Positions 33,650 to 46,982 of a stretch of 64,000 nt of DNA are shown here, one piece after another. The stretch's first letter is position 1; each line of letters begins with the position of its first letter. Location of the stretch: NCBI GenBank assembly GCA_032358165.1, contig JAALGY010000062.1:620001-684000 (forward strand), read 5' to 3'. The notes beneath the pieces were generated by a model, which was given only the letters and a program-made list of their open reading frames with translations, had not been told where the DNA came from and ran no database searches. The position numbers were made by a program, and so were the translations under genes. The DNA is from Diplosphaera chodatii. Its lineage: Eukaryota > Chlorophyta > Trebouxiophyceae > Prasiolales > Stichococcaceae.

Positions 33650-34463
33650 GCATACATGTGTACAGTGGCACTGTGCAAACGTGCTGCCATGTCATGTTGA
33701 TTGAGGTGACAACATGCTTGCACATAACATGCGTGTTTTTCATGCCACGGATGTGATGAGTCGGAGACATCCAGCTTTCAAACTCACTCAACAAGCTCGA
33801 CCTGCTCCCTCGTGCACCCCCATGAACCCAGATCAACCACAGTCATTACACGCGCTTCTCGACTTGAAGGCCGTGCGACTCTGCCTCACAGGTGACGCAA
33901 ACCCATGATCGCACACATCGGTCTCGGCAGCACACTTGATGACCAAGTCGGCAGCAATGAGCTTGACATGCTGTCTGACTCCGGCACTCCAGGGCTGGAT
34001 ATACTCGTGTTGCCAAGGTAGGCCATCACCGCTGTGCAGCCGGGCAGCGTTGGCACTTGCTACATTTCGGACTGGAAGCTAGGTGTCAGGCCGACACACA
34101 GCGGGTTACAACGCCCACAAAAAGTTTGCAGAGCGCCAAATGCTATGGCGCCTGCAGCTGCATACAAAGCCGCAGCAGACACAGAATGTGCTTCCTAAGA
34201 GCGCACGACTCTATGTAACGGACCTAAGGATGGTTGCAACCCACCACAAAGAAGGATAGGTGCCACTAGTTGTTTGCAAGTGCAGCAAAACGTTGTGGAA
34301 AAACATGTCAACCCAATGATATACGAAACATCATGACGCCTCACTTACGTCCCCCGTCACAACAGAGAAGCAGGATCGGTCATTTGTTGTCCACAGGCTC
34401 AACTGATACGGGCAAGAGCTAGTTGTATCTGGTCTCAGCTTACGGGCAGCACGCTGAGTTGCA
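33650..34463. other. Intergenic region, no gene assigned
   Basis: Between the tentative TFIIIC-subunit start and the stop of the TIFY-CCT-GATA gene, both minus strand. It may include missing 5' exons of the former. A 38-codon plus-strand ORF at 33905-34021 is noted but unsupported. Confidence 0.35.
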
Positions 34464-34639
34464 TCAGATCGTGGTCTGCCTCCACATGCTGTCCATGAAA
34501 GCACCGAGCTGCAGCTGTTGTTGCTGGAGCTGCTGCGGCGGGTACTGCAGGTGCTGCTGCTGCTGCTGGGGGTGCTGCGGCTGCACATGCTGGTGCTGTT
34601 GCTGCTGCTGCGATGGCTGCTGCTGCATGTGCTGCGGAA

Positions 34640-34670
<31 letters not shown>

Positions 34671-37600
34671 AGCCGAGCCTGCAACCGGGCCGGGCATGAA
34701 CCCATTTGCAGCGGCCTGGGCGGGTGACATGCCGTACCAGGGCGCCGGGCGCAGCTCATCCATCGCACCAGCCGCACCGCTGCCGCCTATGTCCAGGCCG
34801 ATCATGTCCTGCAGCGTGTGCAGCCAGCGTTGCACAGTGGAAGTGGGTCGCGCGTGCGCAGTACGCCTTGTTGAAACAGAACTCGACAGCAACAGTGCCT
34901 GCAGATAGGTGAGACCAATCGCTGCACAAGAAGTTGTGTCACAGCAGGGTGCCAGTATACAGGAAGTGGCTGGGTCGTTGTGCAGCGCACCATACTGACG
35001 CCAGTGGGTACATTCCCATCTGGAGAGGCACGCATGTGGGCGGGCTCGAAGGCCCCGCTTGCAAAGCGCTGTGCCTGTGCCTGCTCCGCTTGGGCAGCCT
35101 GCTGCTGTATGTCGCGGAATGTGCCGCTGTCGATTGACCCCACTAGGTCCTGTCAGTGCAGCGACACATTCTGAATGATGAGTAGGATGCGGCTCTCAAT
35201 TCACCAGGCGATCTTCAGGTACATGCAGCTTTGCAGATGCACGGCAGGCACCAGATCAAAGGCTCACATGGATGGTGCCAGGGTCGGAGGTTGGCGGCAT
35301 GGCGGCATCCATGGCCGTGTGCCTGTCCGCTTGCGCCGGGGGCGCCCCCATCAGGAACGGCGACTGGTAGGCGCCATCGCCGCTGCCGCTGCCCTGCGCG
35401 AAGCTGACGGTCGGGAACTCGGCGGCGGCGGCAGCCGCGCTGGACGTCTGCTGCTGCAGCTGCAGGTGCGCGGCGAGCGCCTGCTGCTGCTGCAGGCCCT
35501 CTGGCGACGTCCCGAGCAACGATGGGCCATGCGCGCTCCCGTCCACCATCGACTGCAGCGGTGACAGCAATACGGTCCCGGCTGTGCGCAGGAGCTCTGC
35601 TGTACAAGGTCAGGCTCGGTGAAGAGCATGCTTGCTGGACGCAAAGTCTCTGGGCTCACCTGCATCGGGTCGCTGGCGTGACTGAACTCCGAGCCACCAG
35701 ACGGCAGGTTGAGGCCCTGCTGCGCGCCCGGAAATTGCGGACCAGTGAAAGGGACCGGCAGCAGCTGCTGGTCCTGCTGCTGGGGCTGCATCACCGCCGA
35801 CGGGAAGTTTGCCACGGCCTGCGGCTGCGCCTGCATCTGCTGCTGTGCGGATGGGGACTGGCGCGGCGGAGACGGATGCTGCTGATGCTGCTGCTGCTGC
35901 TGCTGCAGCTGCTGCGGGAGTTGCTGCTGGGTGCCGACTCTGTCGGCCGCCTGTGCGTAGCGACCGAGCACCGTTTGGAGCTCAGCAGCGGCTGCCTGGG
36001 GCTCCGGCGCGCCCCAGCTGCCGGCGCCTGGGGCAGGGTTCAGGCCTGCCATGGTCTGCCCCGCGCCCGTGCCGTCTGCCATGGCCGGCTGCTGCGGCGG
36101 CTGCGGCTGCTGTTGGTGGGGTTGCTGCTGAGCAGGCTGCTGCGGCGGCTGCTGCTGCATGGACTGCTGGGAGAAGGGGTTGAAGAATGCAGGGAGTGCC
36201 GGGGCGTTGCCAGCCCAGGCTGGGGTGGCTGCGCCGCTTGGGCCGCCGTGAGGGGCGCTGCCTGCTGTGACGAAGCCCGACATGCCAATGACGTTCTGCA
36301 TGTTCTGCATGCCGCCGAAAGCGCCCGGCAGCGGCCAGCTGTTGAACATGGTGCGCATCGGGACGAACGCCCCTGCGCCCGCCGCCGCCTGCTGCTGCAG
36401 GGGCGCCAGGTTGAGCTGCGTCTGCAGCGCCTGCATCTGCTGCTGCTGCTGCGCCGCGCCGCCATCAGCCTGGCTGGCATTTGGCTGCAGTCAACACGGC
36501 ACACGTCATGCACGATGCCAGACAGACGCCTGACACGTCAGCGTTGCCAAAACATGGTGGTCAGCGGGGCAGTGACGATCACAGCACACTAGTGGGGCAT
36601 GCCCCGGAGACACACCAGCAGGGGCAGGCCGCCAAAGCCAGACGACAGGGACAGCACGCGCGTCGAGTCATTCGTCGCTTGCAGGCTGCTCCTGCGGCTC
36701 TGCTGCCCCGGCGACTGCAAGACGACGGCGGAGCACGCCATCAGCAACAGCATGCACAGTCGGCATGCAGGGGTGGTGCGGGCTCACACCAGGTCCGGCG
36801 CTCGTGCTCGTGGCCGGTGGGTGCTCAGGATCAACATCAAAAAGCCAGCAATGGCGCTGGCAGCATCCCGGGGGCACCTGCCGCCGCGCCTTCCGCTCCG
36901 GCGGCCGCATGACGCCCTTGTTGGCGTACATGAGCCCGCAGGCGTTGCACAGGGTGCGCGGGCCCTGCGGCCCCCGCCGCATCATGGGCGTCTCCTGCGC
37001 GCTGGCCCCGCAGTTGACGCACCTGCACGCAGCCGCGCGCCCAGGCTCGGCACATGTGCTGCTGTACATGCACACCCATGGCGCCTGCACTTCCCTGATC
37101 TGCAGCCCCGGGATACTTCGCAGGAAATGCAGCAGAACAGGAACCAGAACTGACGCACTTCAGCTTGCCGTCCGTGCCCAGCAGGCCCGCTGGGAATGTG
37201 ACGGGCGCGGCGTCCTCCGACAGCGGCGCGCTGCCGTGGCGCTCTAGGGGGCCGTGACCCGTCAGCGTCCCGCCGATGGAGGTGGTGCGCTTGCGTGGGG
37301 CAAGGTCCTGCACCGCAGTGTAGTTCTGGGTGTCAGCTCAGATGTGCGGTAGTGGGTTTCTTGCCGCTGACCCTGGTGGCAGCTGGCACAGGGCGGCACA
37401 CCCCTTGGCGAGCAGCCCGACGCGAGCCCAGCGTCGCAAACTGCATGCGCGCCAGCTGCACTCGAAGGGCACAGGGCCAGGCGGAAGAACATGGCGCGCA
37501 TGGGGTACACTGCAAACGGCACCTCCTGTTGTTCCCGCAGCTTGCGTTCCCGCTTCTTGTCTTTGTATCGCTGATAGCTGGCCTGCAGACACAAATTCAA

Positions 37601-38262
37601 GGTGACCTGCCTGGGGTGCATGCACCGCACCAGCAGCCTGGCGCACCCACATGCATGAGTAACACTGCACGGGTACGCTGCAGAGGAGCACCTGGCGGTA
37701 CTCTGCCGGAGTGAGGCCTTCTGGCTGCAAAGCATCGAACTCGGGACTATCCTCCAACAGCTCCAGCAGCAGCGCAACCTGAGGTCACGGCCACAGGAGC
37801 ATATGAGCCAGTGAGGCACCAGGGGTGTACGTCCCTCAACAGGCGGACATGCATGCGGCCCAAACGGGACACGCACGACGCCCGTTTGCGCAGCGGAAGC
37901 GCGCACGCCACTCCGAAACAGCAGTGCCAGGTACAAGGAAAATATGTGATGTCTGGGTGACGGGGCACCCGGCGCTGCGGCACGCCCGTGAAGGTGTGCT
38001 CTTGCCCCTTGTACACGAGCGTCAGGTCGCCCGTCTCCTGCGGTGGCTCAGCCGTGAGCGCCGCCTGCTGCGATCGCTGCTGCTGCTGCTGCTCCCCGTC
38101 TGCACGCGCGTCCGGCTGTGAGCTCTCTGGTTCGGCGGCGGGGGCCATCGCGTCCACGGCCATGGCCGCTGGCGACGGATCAGCAGCCATGGGGGCTGCT
38201 GGCATCGCCTGAGCGGGCTGCGACGTATGTGCCGTCTGGGGAACCAAATGTGATGTCAGCAT
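34464..38262 (-). CDS. TIFY-CCT-GATA (ZML-type) transcription factor with long glutamine-rich tail
   Basis: Domain order matches plant ZIM/ZML GATA factors. The first exon (start 38262) has an Ala/Pro/Gln-rich lead, then a divergent TIFY motif, [19 protein letters not shown], continuing after an intron as [16 protein letters not shown] (37740). A short CCT-like segment follows ([17 protein letters not shown], near 37570). The GATA zinc finger is split over exons near 36880-37170: [48 protein letters not shown]; spacing is CX2CX20CX2C, the class of ZML proteins. The remaining 2 kb (exons about 36480-35650, 35570-35270, to 34464) encode a Gln/Pro/Met/Ala-rich tail with several Q runs, likely a trans-activation region; plant ZMLs lack such a tail. 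Nuclear. Stop is TGA at 34464. In plants ZMLs act in light and stress responses. Confidence 0.85.
34643..34672. repeat. CTG/CAG trinucleotide run coding poly-glutamine
   Basis: About nine consecutive CAG (minus-strand) codons near the C-terminus of the TIFY-CCT-GATA factor. Further Q runs lie near 35880-35930 and 36100-36160. In-frame CAG expansion is the simplest origin. Confidence 0.85.
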
Positions 38263-38574
38263 GAGCAGCAGCGTGGCATGTTGAACTTTGATCTGGTTAG
38301 GGCTCAGCACTGCGCCTCACTGCGTCATCGGAACAAACCACAGCCGGGCAACCACACACAACGCATATTGCTTTGCTTTCCTGCAGTCGCCGGCGTCTTG
38401 TCCCGTCGCTGTAACTTCGACGTCACCCCAGACGCCAGACCTCGCAGTTTGACACTTAGTCAGCTTTCAGCACAGCAGGGGCCGTGGCTTTGTTGTGGAA
38501 TCACTGACTGTGTTGCATCACCGTTGAGCTTTTGCTGCAGTGCGTGGCACGCAACCAGGCCGCGCAGGCTGATC
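38263..38574. other. Divergent promoter region
   Basis: Roughly 310 bp between the start of the TIFY-CCT-GATA gene (-) and the HhH protein (+). No exon seen; probably a bidirectional promoter. Confidence 0.4.
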
Positions 38575-39764
38575 ATGGCAGCCGCGCTGTGGCGCACTGC
38601 TGACGCCGCAACATGGGAGCAGAGCCTAGAAGCATATCCCGATCGCATATCTGCGATGGGTAAAGATGGTCTCGTGGAGCTTGACAGGTGTCGGCAGTCG
38701 CCATGCTGGCATGTGCATGCGCAGTTTGATGGATTGCCCGGCAGCATGACGCTTTGGTGACACTGCTCGCCTGCTGCCACCCTTGCAGCTGGTACCGAGG
38801 GCTACCAAGTACAATCACAGGACGGTCTGAACGGCCCCACATCACAGCAGAGGAGCTCGTCCGTATCGTGAGTTTTCTCCACTAATCAGTGTGAGGCGCT
38901 GCGGCTGCTGTTCAGGTTAGCCGGTGACTTCCGGTGACTTGACAGTAGCCTGTGGCTGTGCAGAGCAGGTTGACTGGAAGCTGAAGCGCGGCAAGTTCAG
39001 GCCGAGGCTGCTGTCCTACGCCCAAGCACACTCTGACGCCACTGTGCAAACGGCCAGCGCAAAGGCGTTCCGGAAGGCGACCTCCGGACAGGCCGCAGAT
39101 GTTGCAGGGGCCCTGGCTCCACTGACGGAGCTCAAGGTGTGATCGGAACTGCCTGGTTCTTTGCACGGCACGCTCCCGGCCCAACTGCCATGCTGCTGCC
39201 TTTTTCCGATGTATGTTGCACGTCACCATCTGCCGCAGCCCTGAGGTTCACTCACTGCAGGGAATCGGACCGGCCACGGCATCGGCGGTCCTGGCTGCGG
39301 CGCAGCCGGCGTTCCCGTTCATGTCGGACGAGGCCATGGGTGTCGCAGTGAGCGGGCCGCTGAAGTACACGGTTGCCGAGTACGTGCAGCTGGTGGAGGC
39401 GCTGCAGGGCAAGGCGGAAGAGCTCAACAGGGGCGGCGGTGAGCTTGCCCGGCCCCTGGAAGCCACATTGTACCTCCTTTCCGGCTGCTCAGTCGGCTCT
39501 TCAACAGTCATGGCGGCCAACTGGCTGCTGACACATCATGTCACAACACCTGATCACGCTCGAGTTCGTACTGCAGGGGGTCACAAATGGACAGCGAGCG
39601 ATGTGGAGCGAAGCCTGTGGTCATCCTCCAAGGCCGACGCCGCCCCAAAGCGGCCAGCAAAGGCGCCAGCCGAGGGCCGGAAGCAAGTGAAAGGCCAGAG
39701 CAAGCTGGCAGTGAAAAAGCCAGCTGGCACGAGGAAGGCTGGGAGAAGCAGTGGGAAACCATGA
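38575..39764 (+). CDS. Conserved helix-hairpin-helix protein, function unknown
   Basis: Five exons join in phase: 38575-38687, 38789-38867, 38969-39136, 39261-39438 and 39577-39764, giving 241 aa. The motif order WYRGLPSTITGR, VDWKLKRGKFRPRLLSYA, then LTELKGIGPATASAVLAAAQ with FPFMSDEAMG matches a eukaryotic family of small proteins built round one helix-hairpin-helix (GIGPATAS), as in DNA-glycosylase and nuclease DNA-binding modules. No catalytic Lys/Asp of a HhH-GPD glycosylase is evident after the hairpin. The C-terminal 50 residues are Lys/Ala/Pro-rich, possibly nucleic-acid binding or a nuclear signal. DNA binding is inferred from the fold only. Confidence 0.88.
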
Positions 39765-40202
39765 CTGCAGTGCACAGCCCAAACATACAGCCCATCGGCG
39801 ACCGTGGAGTGGGACGGTGGGGCTTGTAAGGGTCCGGCAAACATGCGCGGGCATATGCCAGTCGCCCCTCTCACTGCTGCTGCAGGTTTTCAGGTGCTAT
39901 ATCTATGCTGACCAGAACCGCGTGCCAAATGAAAGATGTATGCGCACAAAATTATGTGCACACTGCTGTCTCAAGTGTGCAAGCTCCCAAGTGCGCGGAC
40001 TGGCAGACCCTAGAACGAACATGCGCTGCATCAATGCTTGTCCTTCACCTGCCCAGCTGTTCACGGCCTCAAGTATGGTGATGCATGCGTGGCTACACGA
40101 TGCCGGTGTCGCATGCCTACATGCTTCAGCTGTTGTGGTCGCAAGTGTGGCAGCAGCGCAGCGTGTAGCTGCTCGCAATCCTTGTAGTGATGATGAGCCT
40201 GT
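39765..40202. other. Convergent intergenic region
   Basis: Between the stop codons of the HhH gene (+) and the SnRK2 gene (-). No exon recognised. Confidence 0.45.
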
Positions 40203-43171
40203 TCACTCCGCTCGCCGTGTGTCCGTGTAATTGTTGCACTCCTCCACAAGGTCCAGGATTTCCTGCGCCGTCTGCTTGCACTGCCCATACCTGCACAACA
40301 AACATCGCTGCCGCTTGTTAGCATGTGCACCGCGCACCAAGCTCACTCGCCTTCACTCGGCAACACGGCACGAGAAGTGGTGCCCCAACAGCACAGGCAC
40401 GCATGACTGCACTGCTATGTGCTGGGACGTCGGCCCCACCTGACGTTGTCCATGAGCTTGAGGCGGCTGTTGACCTCCAGGGCGCCGGCGGGCAGGTCCT
40501 GGCGGAACCAGGGGTGGCTCTGCACCTGCGCCACCGTCAGCCGCTTGCTCGGGTCCGCCGTCAGCAGCCCGCGCAGCAGGTCCTTGCAGTCGTCCGACAC
40601 GTGCTGCAGCCGAGCAACGTAGCCAAGTCAGCGACCAGTCAACCCGTGGCCAAGCAGCTGAGCACTTGTTCACAGCAGATGAGCACGGGAAGCTGCCTTG
40701 TCAAATACTGGATCATCTGACCATCATGGCGGCCCAGAATTTGGAAGTATCAGATATCAATATTTAGAATTCACCATTTCACACCAAGACGATCGGCTCG
40801 ACTGTGGGCGGGCACCTCTGGAGGGTCGTAGTCGGCCTTGATGATGCGGCCGAACATCATCTGCAGCGCCTTGGCGTTCTTCATGTCCTCGTCGCCCTGG
40901 CGCGCGAACGGGAAGGTGCCCACCAGCAGCACGTACAGCATGACGCCGCACGACCAGATGTCCGCGACCTTGCCATCGTACAGCTCCGTCGTGAGCACCT
41001 GTGCCACGCAGAAGTGTTTGTGCATGCCTGATAGACAATCAGAAAGCAAAGGCACAAGGTCAAGCTGGCGCACGATGCTGCATTCGCATAACGCCACGCA
41101 TGGCTGCACACAACAGCAGGCAATAATCATCTTGAGCTGGCGGCGAGGAGGAAAAGCTTCGGCAGTCGGGTTTCGGCCCACCTCGGGCGCCATGTACTCG
41201 GGCGTGCCGCAGGCGGTCTTGCAGATGGACCCCGCGACCTCGTCCTTGGAGTACCCAAAGTCGCAGATCTTGACGACCGGGCGCTCGCCGCGGCCGTGCA
41301 GCAGCACATTGTCGAGCTGCAAGGACACGGAAGTGACGCTCAGCACCCTTTGCTCCGGCTTCTGGAGCAGTTGTGCACAGGCTGGCAGATGCGCTGCAGC
41401 GAGCGCAGCCATGAGGCCATGTGGGGGGCACCTTGATGTCGCGGTTGGCGATGCCCATCTTGTGGCAGTAGTCCAGGCCGATGATGAACTGCTGGAAGAA
41501 CCAGCGCGCCTCGTCCTCGGGGCACCCCATCAGCTGCGGGCAGCAGTAACGGCTGTTGCTAGCACCGTTAGCACCGTGTAACCACAGCGTTCGTATGCAG
41601 AAACACCTCACAGTAGGATATGTGTACACACAGGCTGCTGTTGCCCGTGCTCACCCCCTGCTGTGCATGGTTGTCGATGTACTCTGACAGGTCGCCTCCG
41701 TCGGCGTATTCCAATGCAATGCCCAGGTGGTGCTTTGTGAGGAACACCTCCTGCGTGACATGAAACCAACACACGTTGGACACCTGACCAGGCGGACGGG
41801 CTGAAAGGGGCAGCAGCGTCGAGCGAACCATGCATACTCACTGCACAGAGCCGCATGTTTGAACAGGCAGCGTCTGATCGTGTGCACCTTGAGCTGCACG
41901 ATGTTGGGGTGCAGCGCGCACTCCCGGTGATTGAGCAGCTCCCGCGCGATGACGCGCTGGCTGGCGCCCCCGCCGCGCTCCAAGAACTTGATGGCCACCT
42001 GCTCGTTGGTGCGCTTGTCCAGCGCCAGCTGCACAAAGCCGGAGGCGCCCCTATAGGAGTGCACCAGGCGCGTGAGGGTCAGCTGTTGGGCTTATGAACC
42101 CCCATGCAGGATTGCAACTGTTGATCTGGCATGGATTTGAGGTTCAGTGCTGCTCCGCCAACTGACCTGTTAAGATGCTGCAGCTTCTTGTAGTAGGCGT
42201 TGTCCATGAGCGGCTCGGTGTGGGAGTCGGCGTCGTCGCCGCTGCCCTGCCCACTGTCATCGGAGGCTGCGTAGCTGTAGCGGTCGCCCTCGCTCTGCAG
42301 GCTGCCCGAGTAGTGCTGCTGCTCCAGCCTGCGTGGTGCGGCGCGCCGATCAGTGTGGGTGGCAGTGTGCAGGCACTACTTCGTCGACACCCACGCCCCG
42401 ACGTGCACGGGGCCACAAGGCGGTGCACAGCACCGAGCTGGCTCATGCACTGTGCACTGGCCATCGATCGTGCGGTCTAGGTGCGGATCAGGCGAAGCGG
42501 GCCCGACTCGCACCATGTGTTACGTTACGCCACCAGGACGGCTGAGGCACGGCCAGCAGACACAACGAGACCCATGCAGCCGAATCGGCACAATGCGGTG
42601 CAATGGCAGTCTTCAGGTGCCACAGTGGGTCGGCCGGATAAGCTGGTGGTACAGTGCCAATGCGCAGGTCACAACGCCCGCTCAGATGCACGGCAGCACC
42701 AACGGCGCCGCAGACCGGGCCTCAATCGAGTAGAGTAGAGTAACTTGCGACACGCACGTACGCAGCGGGACGACCCGGCATGAAGGCTCGCAGGCGTGCT
42801 CCGCGACTACACGTAACAAGCCAGCACGGGCTGCCAGGGCCTGGCGGCAACCATGCAGCGCAGCACAGCCTTTCGTCGCTGCAGATCCTAGAGAATGAAG
42901 AGGATGAGCAGTGCGCTCACTCGTCGGGCTCTGCGTCGTCGTAGTCCCGCGAGTTCACCCGGGCGTCATGCGCACTGTACCCATTCTGCTGCTGAAACTG
43001 CTGCTCCGCCGCCTGCTGCTTGAATTGCTGCTGCGGCGGCGGGGCCGCAGCATAGTGCTGCGGTTGCTGCGGCGGCTGGGAGTGCTGCTGGATGTGCTGC
43101 ACCGACTCCTCTGGTGACCCCTGGTCCTTCTTCGACTTCGACCCGCCGAACTTGGCGAACGCCTTCTTCAT
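40203..43171 (-). CDS. SnRK2-family serine/threonine protein kinase with N-terminal extension
   Basis: Kinase exons in coding order: glycine loop GASGFVQLAL with VAIKFLERGG (ATP lysine, about 41980-42050), ALEYADGGDLSEYI (hinge, about 41700), GLDYCHKMGIANRDIK (catalytic loop, about 41440), NVLLHGRGERPVVKICDFGY then SKDEV (DFG, about 41250), CGTPEYMAPEV (about 41190), KVADIWSCGVMLYVLLVGTF (about 40920) and LLTADPSKRLTVAQVQSHPW (about 40520). The FGYSK activation segment is typical of SnRK2 (osmotic/ABA and, in Chlamydomonas, sulfur-starvation kinases). The loop reads NRD rather than HRD, as I recall for other algal SnRK2s. The tail is YGQCKQTAQEILDLVEECNN plus TDTRRAE. An exon at about 42909-43171 (MKKAFAKFGGSKSKKDQ, Gln-rich, ending in DYDDAEPDE) is taken as the start; it could be a separate gene. 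Confidence 0.86.
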
Positions 43172-43784
43172 CCGGCACGCCTGCTGTGCGCGGCTGTGAA
43201 GTGGCTGTTCTGCGAGCAGGCGGCAGGCGAGCTTTGACGCTGCGCAGGCTATGTGCACTGCCACAGCGGGTCAGCCGTGTAATATATGCGCAGAGTTTCC
43301 ACCGCCGCGCAGACAGCTTGCGAGCTCAATCTCGCTGCTGGCGGCAGGATAGACTCTACTGAAGCGTGCACTAGCGCTGGGCTTGCTGCGGACGACCTGT
43401 GCACTGATGGTCTGATGTTCTTTCTCGACACTTGGCAGAAACGCGGGGCCGCACCCCGATTACATCATCTGTGTCTCATTCCTTGCAAGGGGCATGCTCA
43501 TTTGCTTCAACGTGCTCCCAAGGGGAATAGAAGAACTTCTATTTATTCCCCGTTGGCCTTGGTACTCCTGATTGTGCTTGACTAGAGTCGTAAGAATGTG
43601 CTGTTTGCACCATCAGACCTTGTACACAAACACCATCGAGAGTTGTCGCAATCCAATTCCCCTGCCAGTGACGCAGGGCGGCGCCTGCAACCTCATTCAG
43701 GAACCTACAAGTGCTGTGTCTGGCAGCAAACCTGATGCCTCAGGCTTGAAGCCTGCTCAGGCGTCACACCCTATGGCATGGCCT
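43172..43784. other. Intergenic region between lysA 3' end and SnRK2 start
   Basis: Both neighbours are on the minus strand, so this holds the SnRK2 promoter and the lysA 3' UTR. It contains an imperfect hairpin at about 43516-43557. No gene seen. Confidence 0.45.
43516..43557. repeat. Imperfect inverted repeat
   Basis: The arm CCAAGGGGAATAGAAG is answered by CTTCTATTTATTCCCCGTTGG after AA, with a 4-nt and a 1-nt bulge. It could be a transcript-end hairpin or a small foldback relic. Confidence 0.65.
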
Positions 43785-46583
<2,799 letters not shown>

Positions 46584-46982
46584 GGCCGCAGCACTGTGAA
46601 AGAAGCCAAATGTGGACGCCACTCAAATGCAGCTAACAGATTTTGAGTGCGCCGAAGCGTTTCTAGGTCACTGCGCGCCGCAGCCTAGGCCTACAGGACC
46701 AGATCAGAGGTGGTTCATGAGCAGTGCAGCAGGAAATGAGCTGCTTCGGCTGGCGTGCATGCGTTGCCAGCTCAGTCTCCACCGCTGATTGACGACGCCA
46801 GCCTGGTGCCCCATCCGGAAGCTGGCAAGCCGAATCCAGCTCATTTTGCTGTCTGCACAAGGCGATTCTGACGCGTTTGATATCGGAATTTGCTTTGCTT
46901 GACCATGGGGTGTGTACATAGAAGCCACTCGCAGTGGTGATTCATCTTCATCCTTGGCGCGACCTCCTATCAGAGCGGCGCC
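46584..46982. other. Divergent promoter region (lysA / HMA1)
   Basis: About 400 bp between two start codons on opposite strands. No exon recognised. Confidence 0.4.

Noticed and set aside
33905..34021. 38-codon plus-strand ORF beginning MIAHIGLGSTLDDQ
   Set aside because: Reads well by eye but has no partner exons, no family match and lies where 5' exons of a minus-strand gene may be.
35522..36592. Plus-strand 356-codon open frame rich in Leu and Arg
   Set aside because: It is the antisense of the CAG-rich Gln tail of the TIFY-CCT-GATA gene; repeats of CTG/CAG open all frames.
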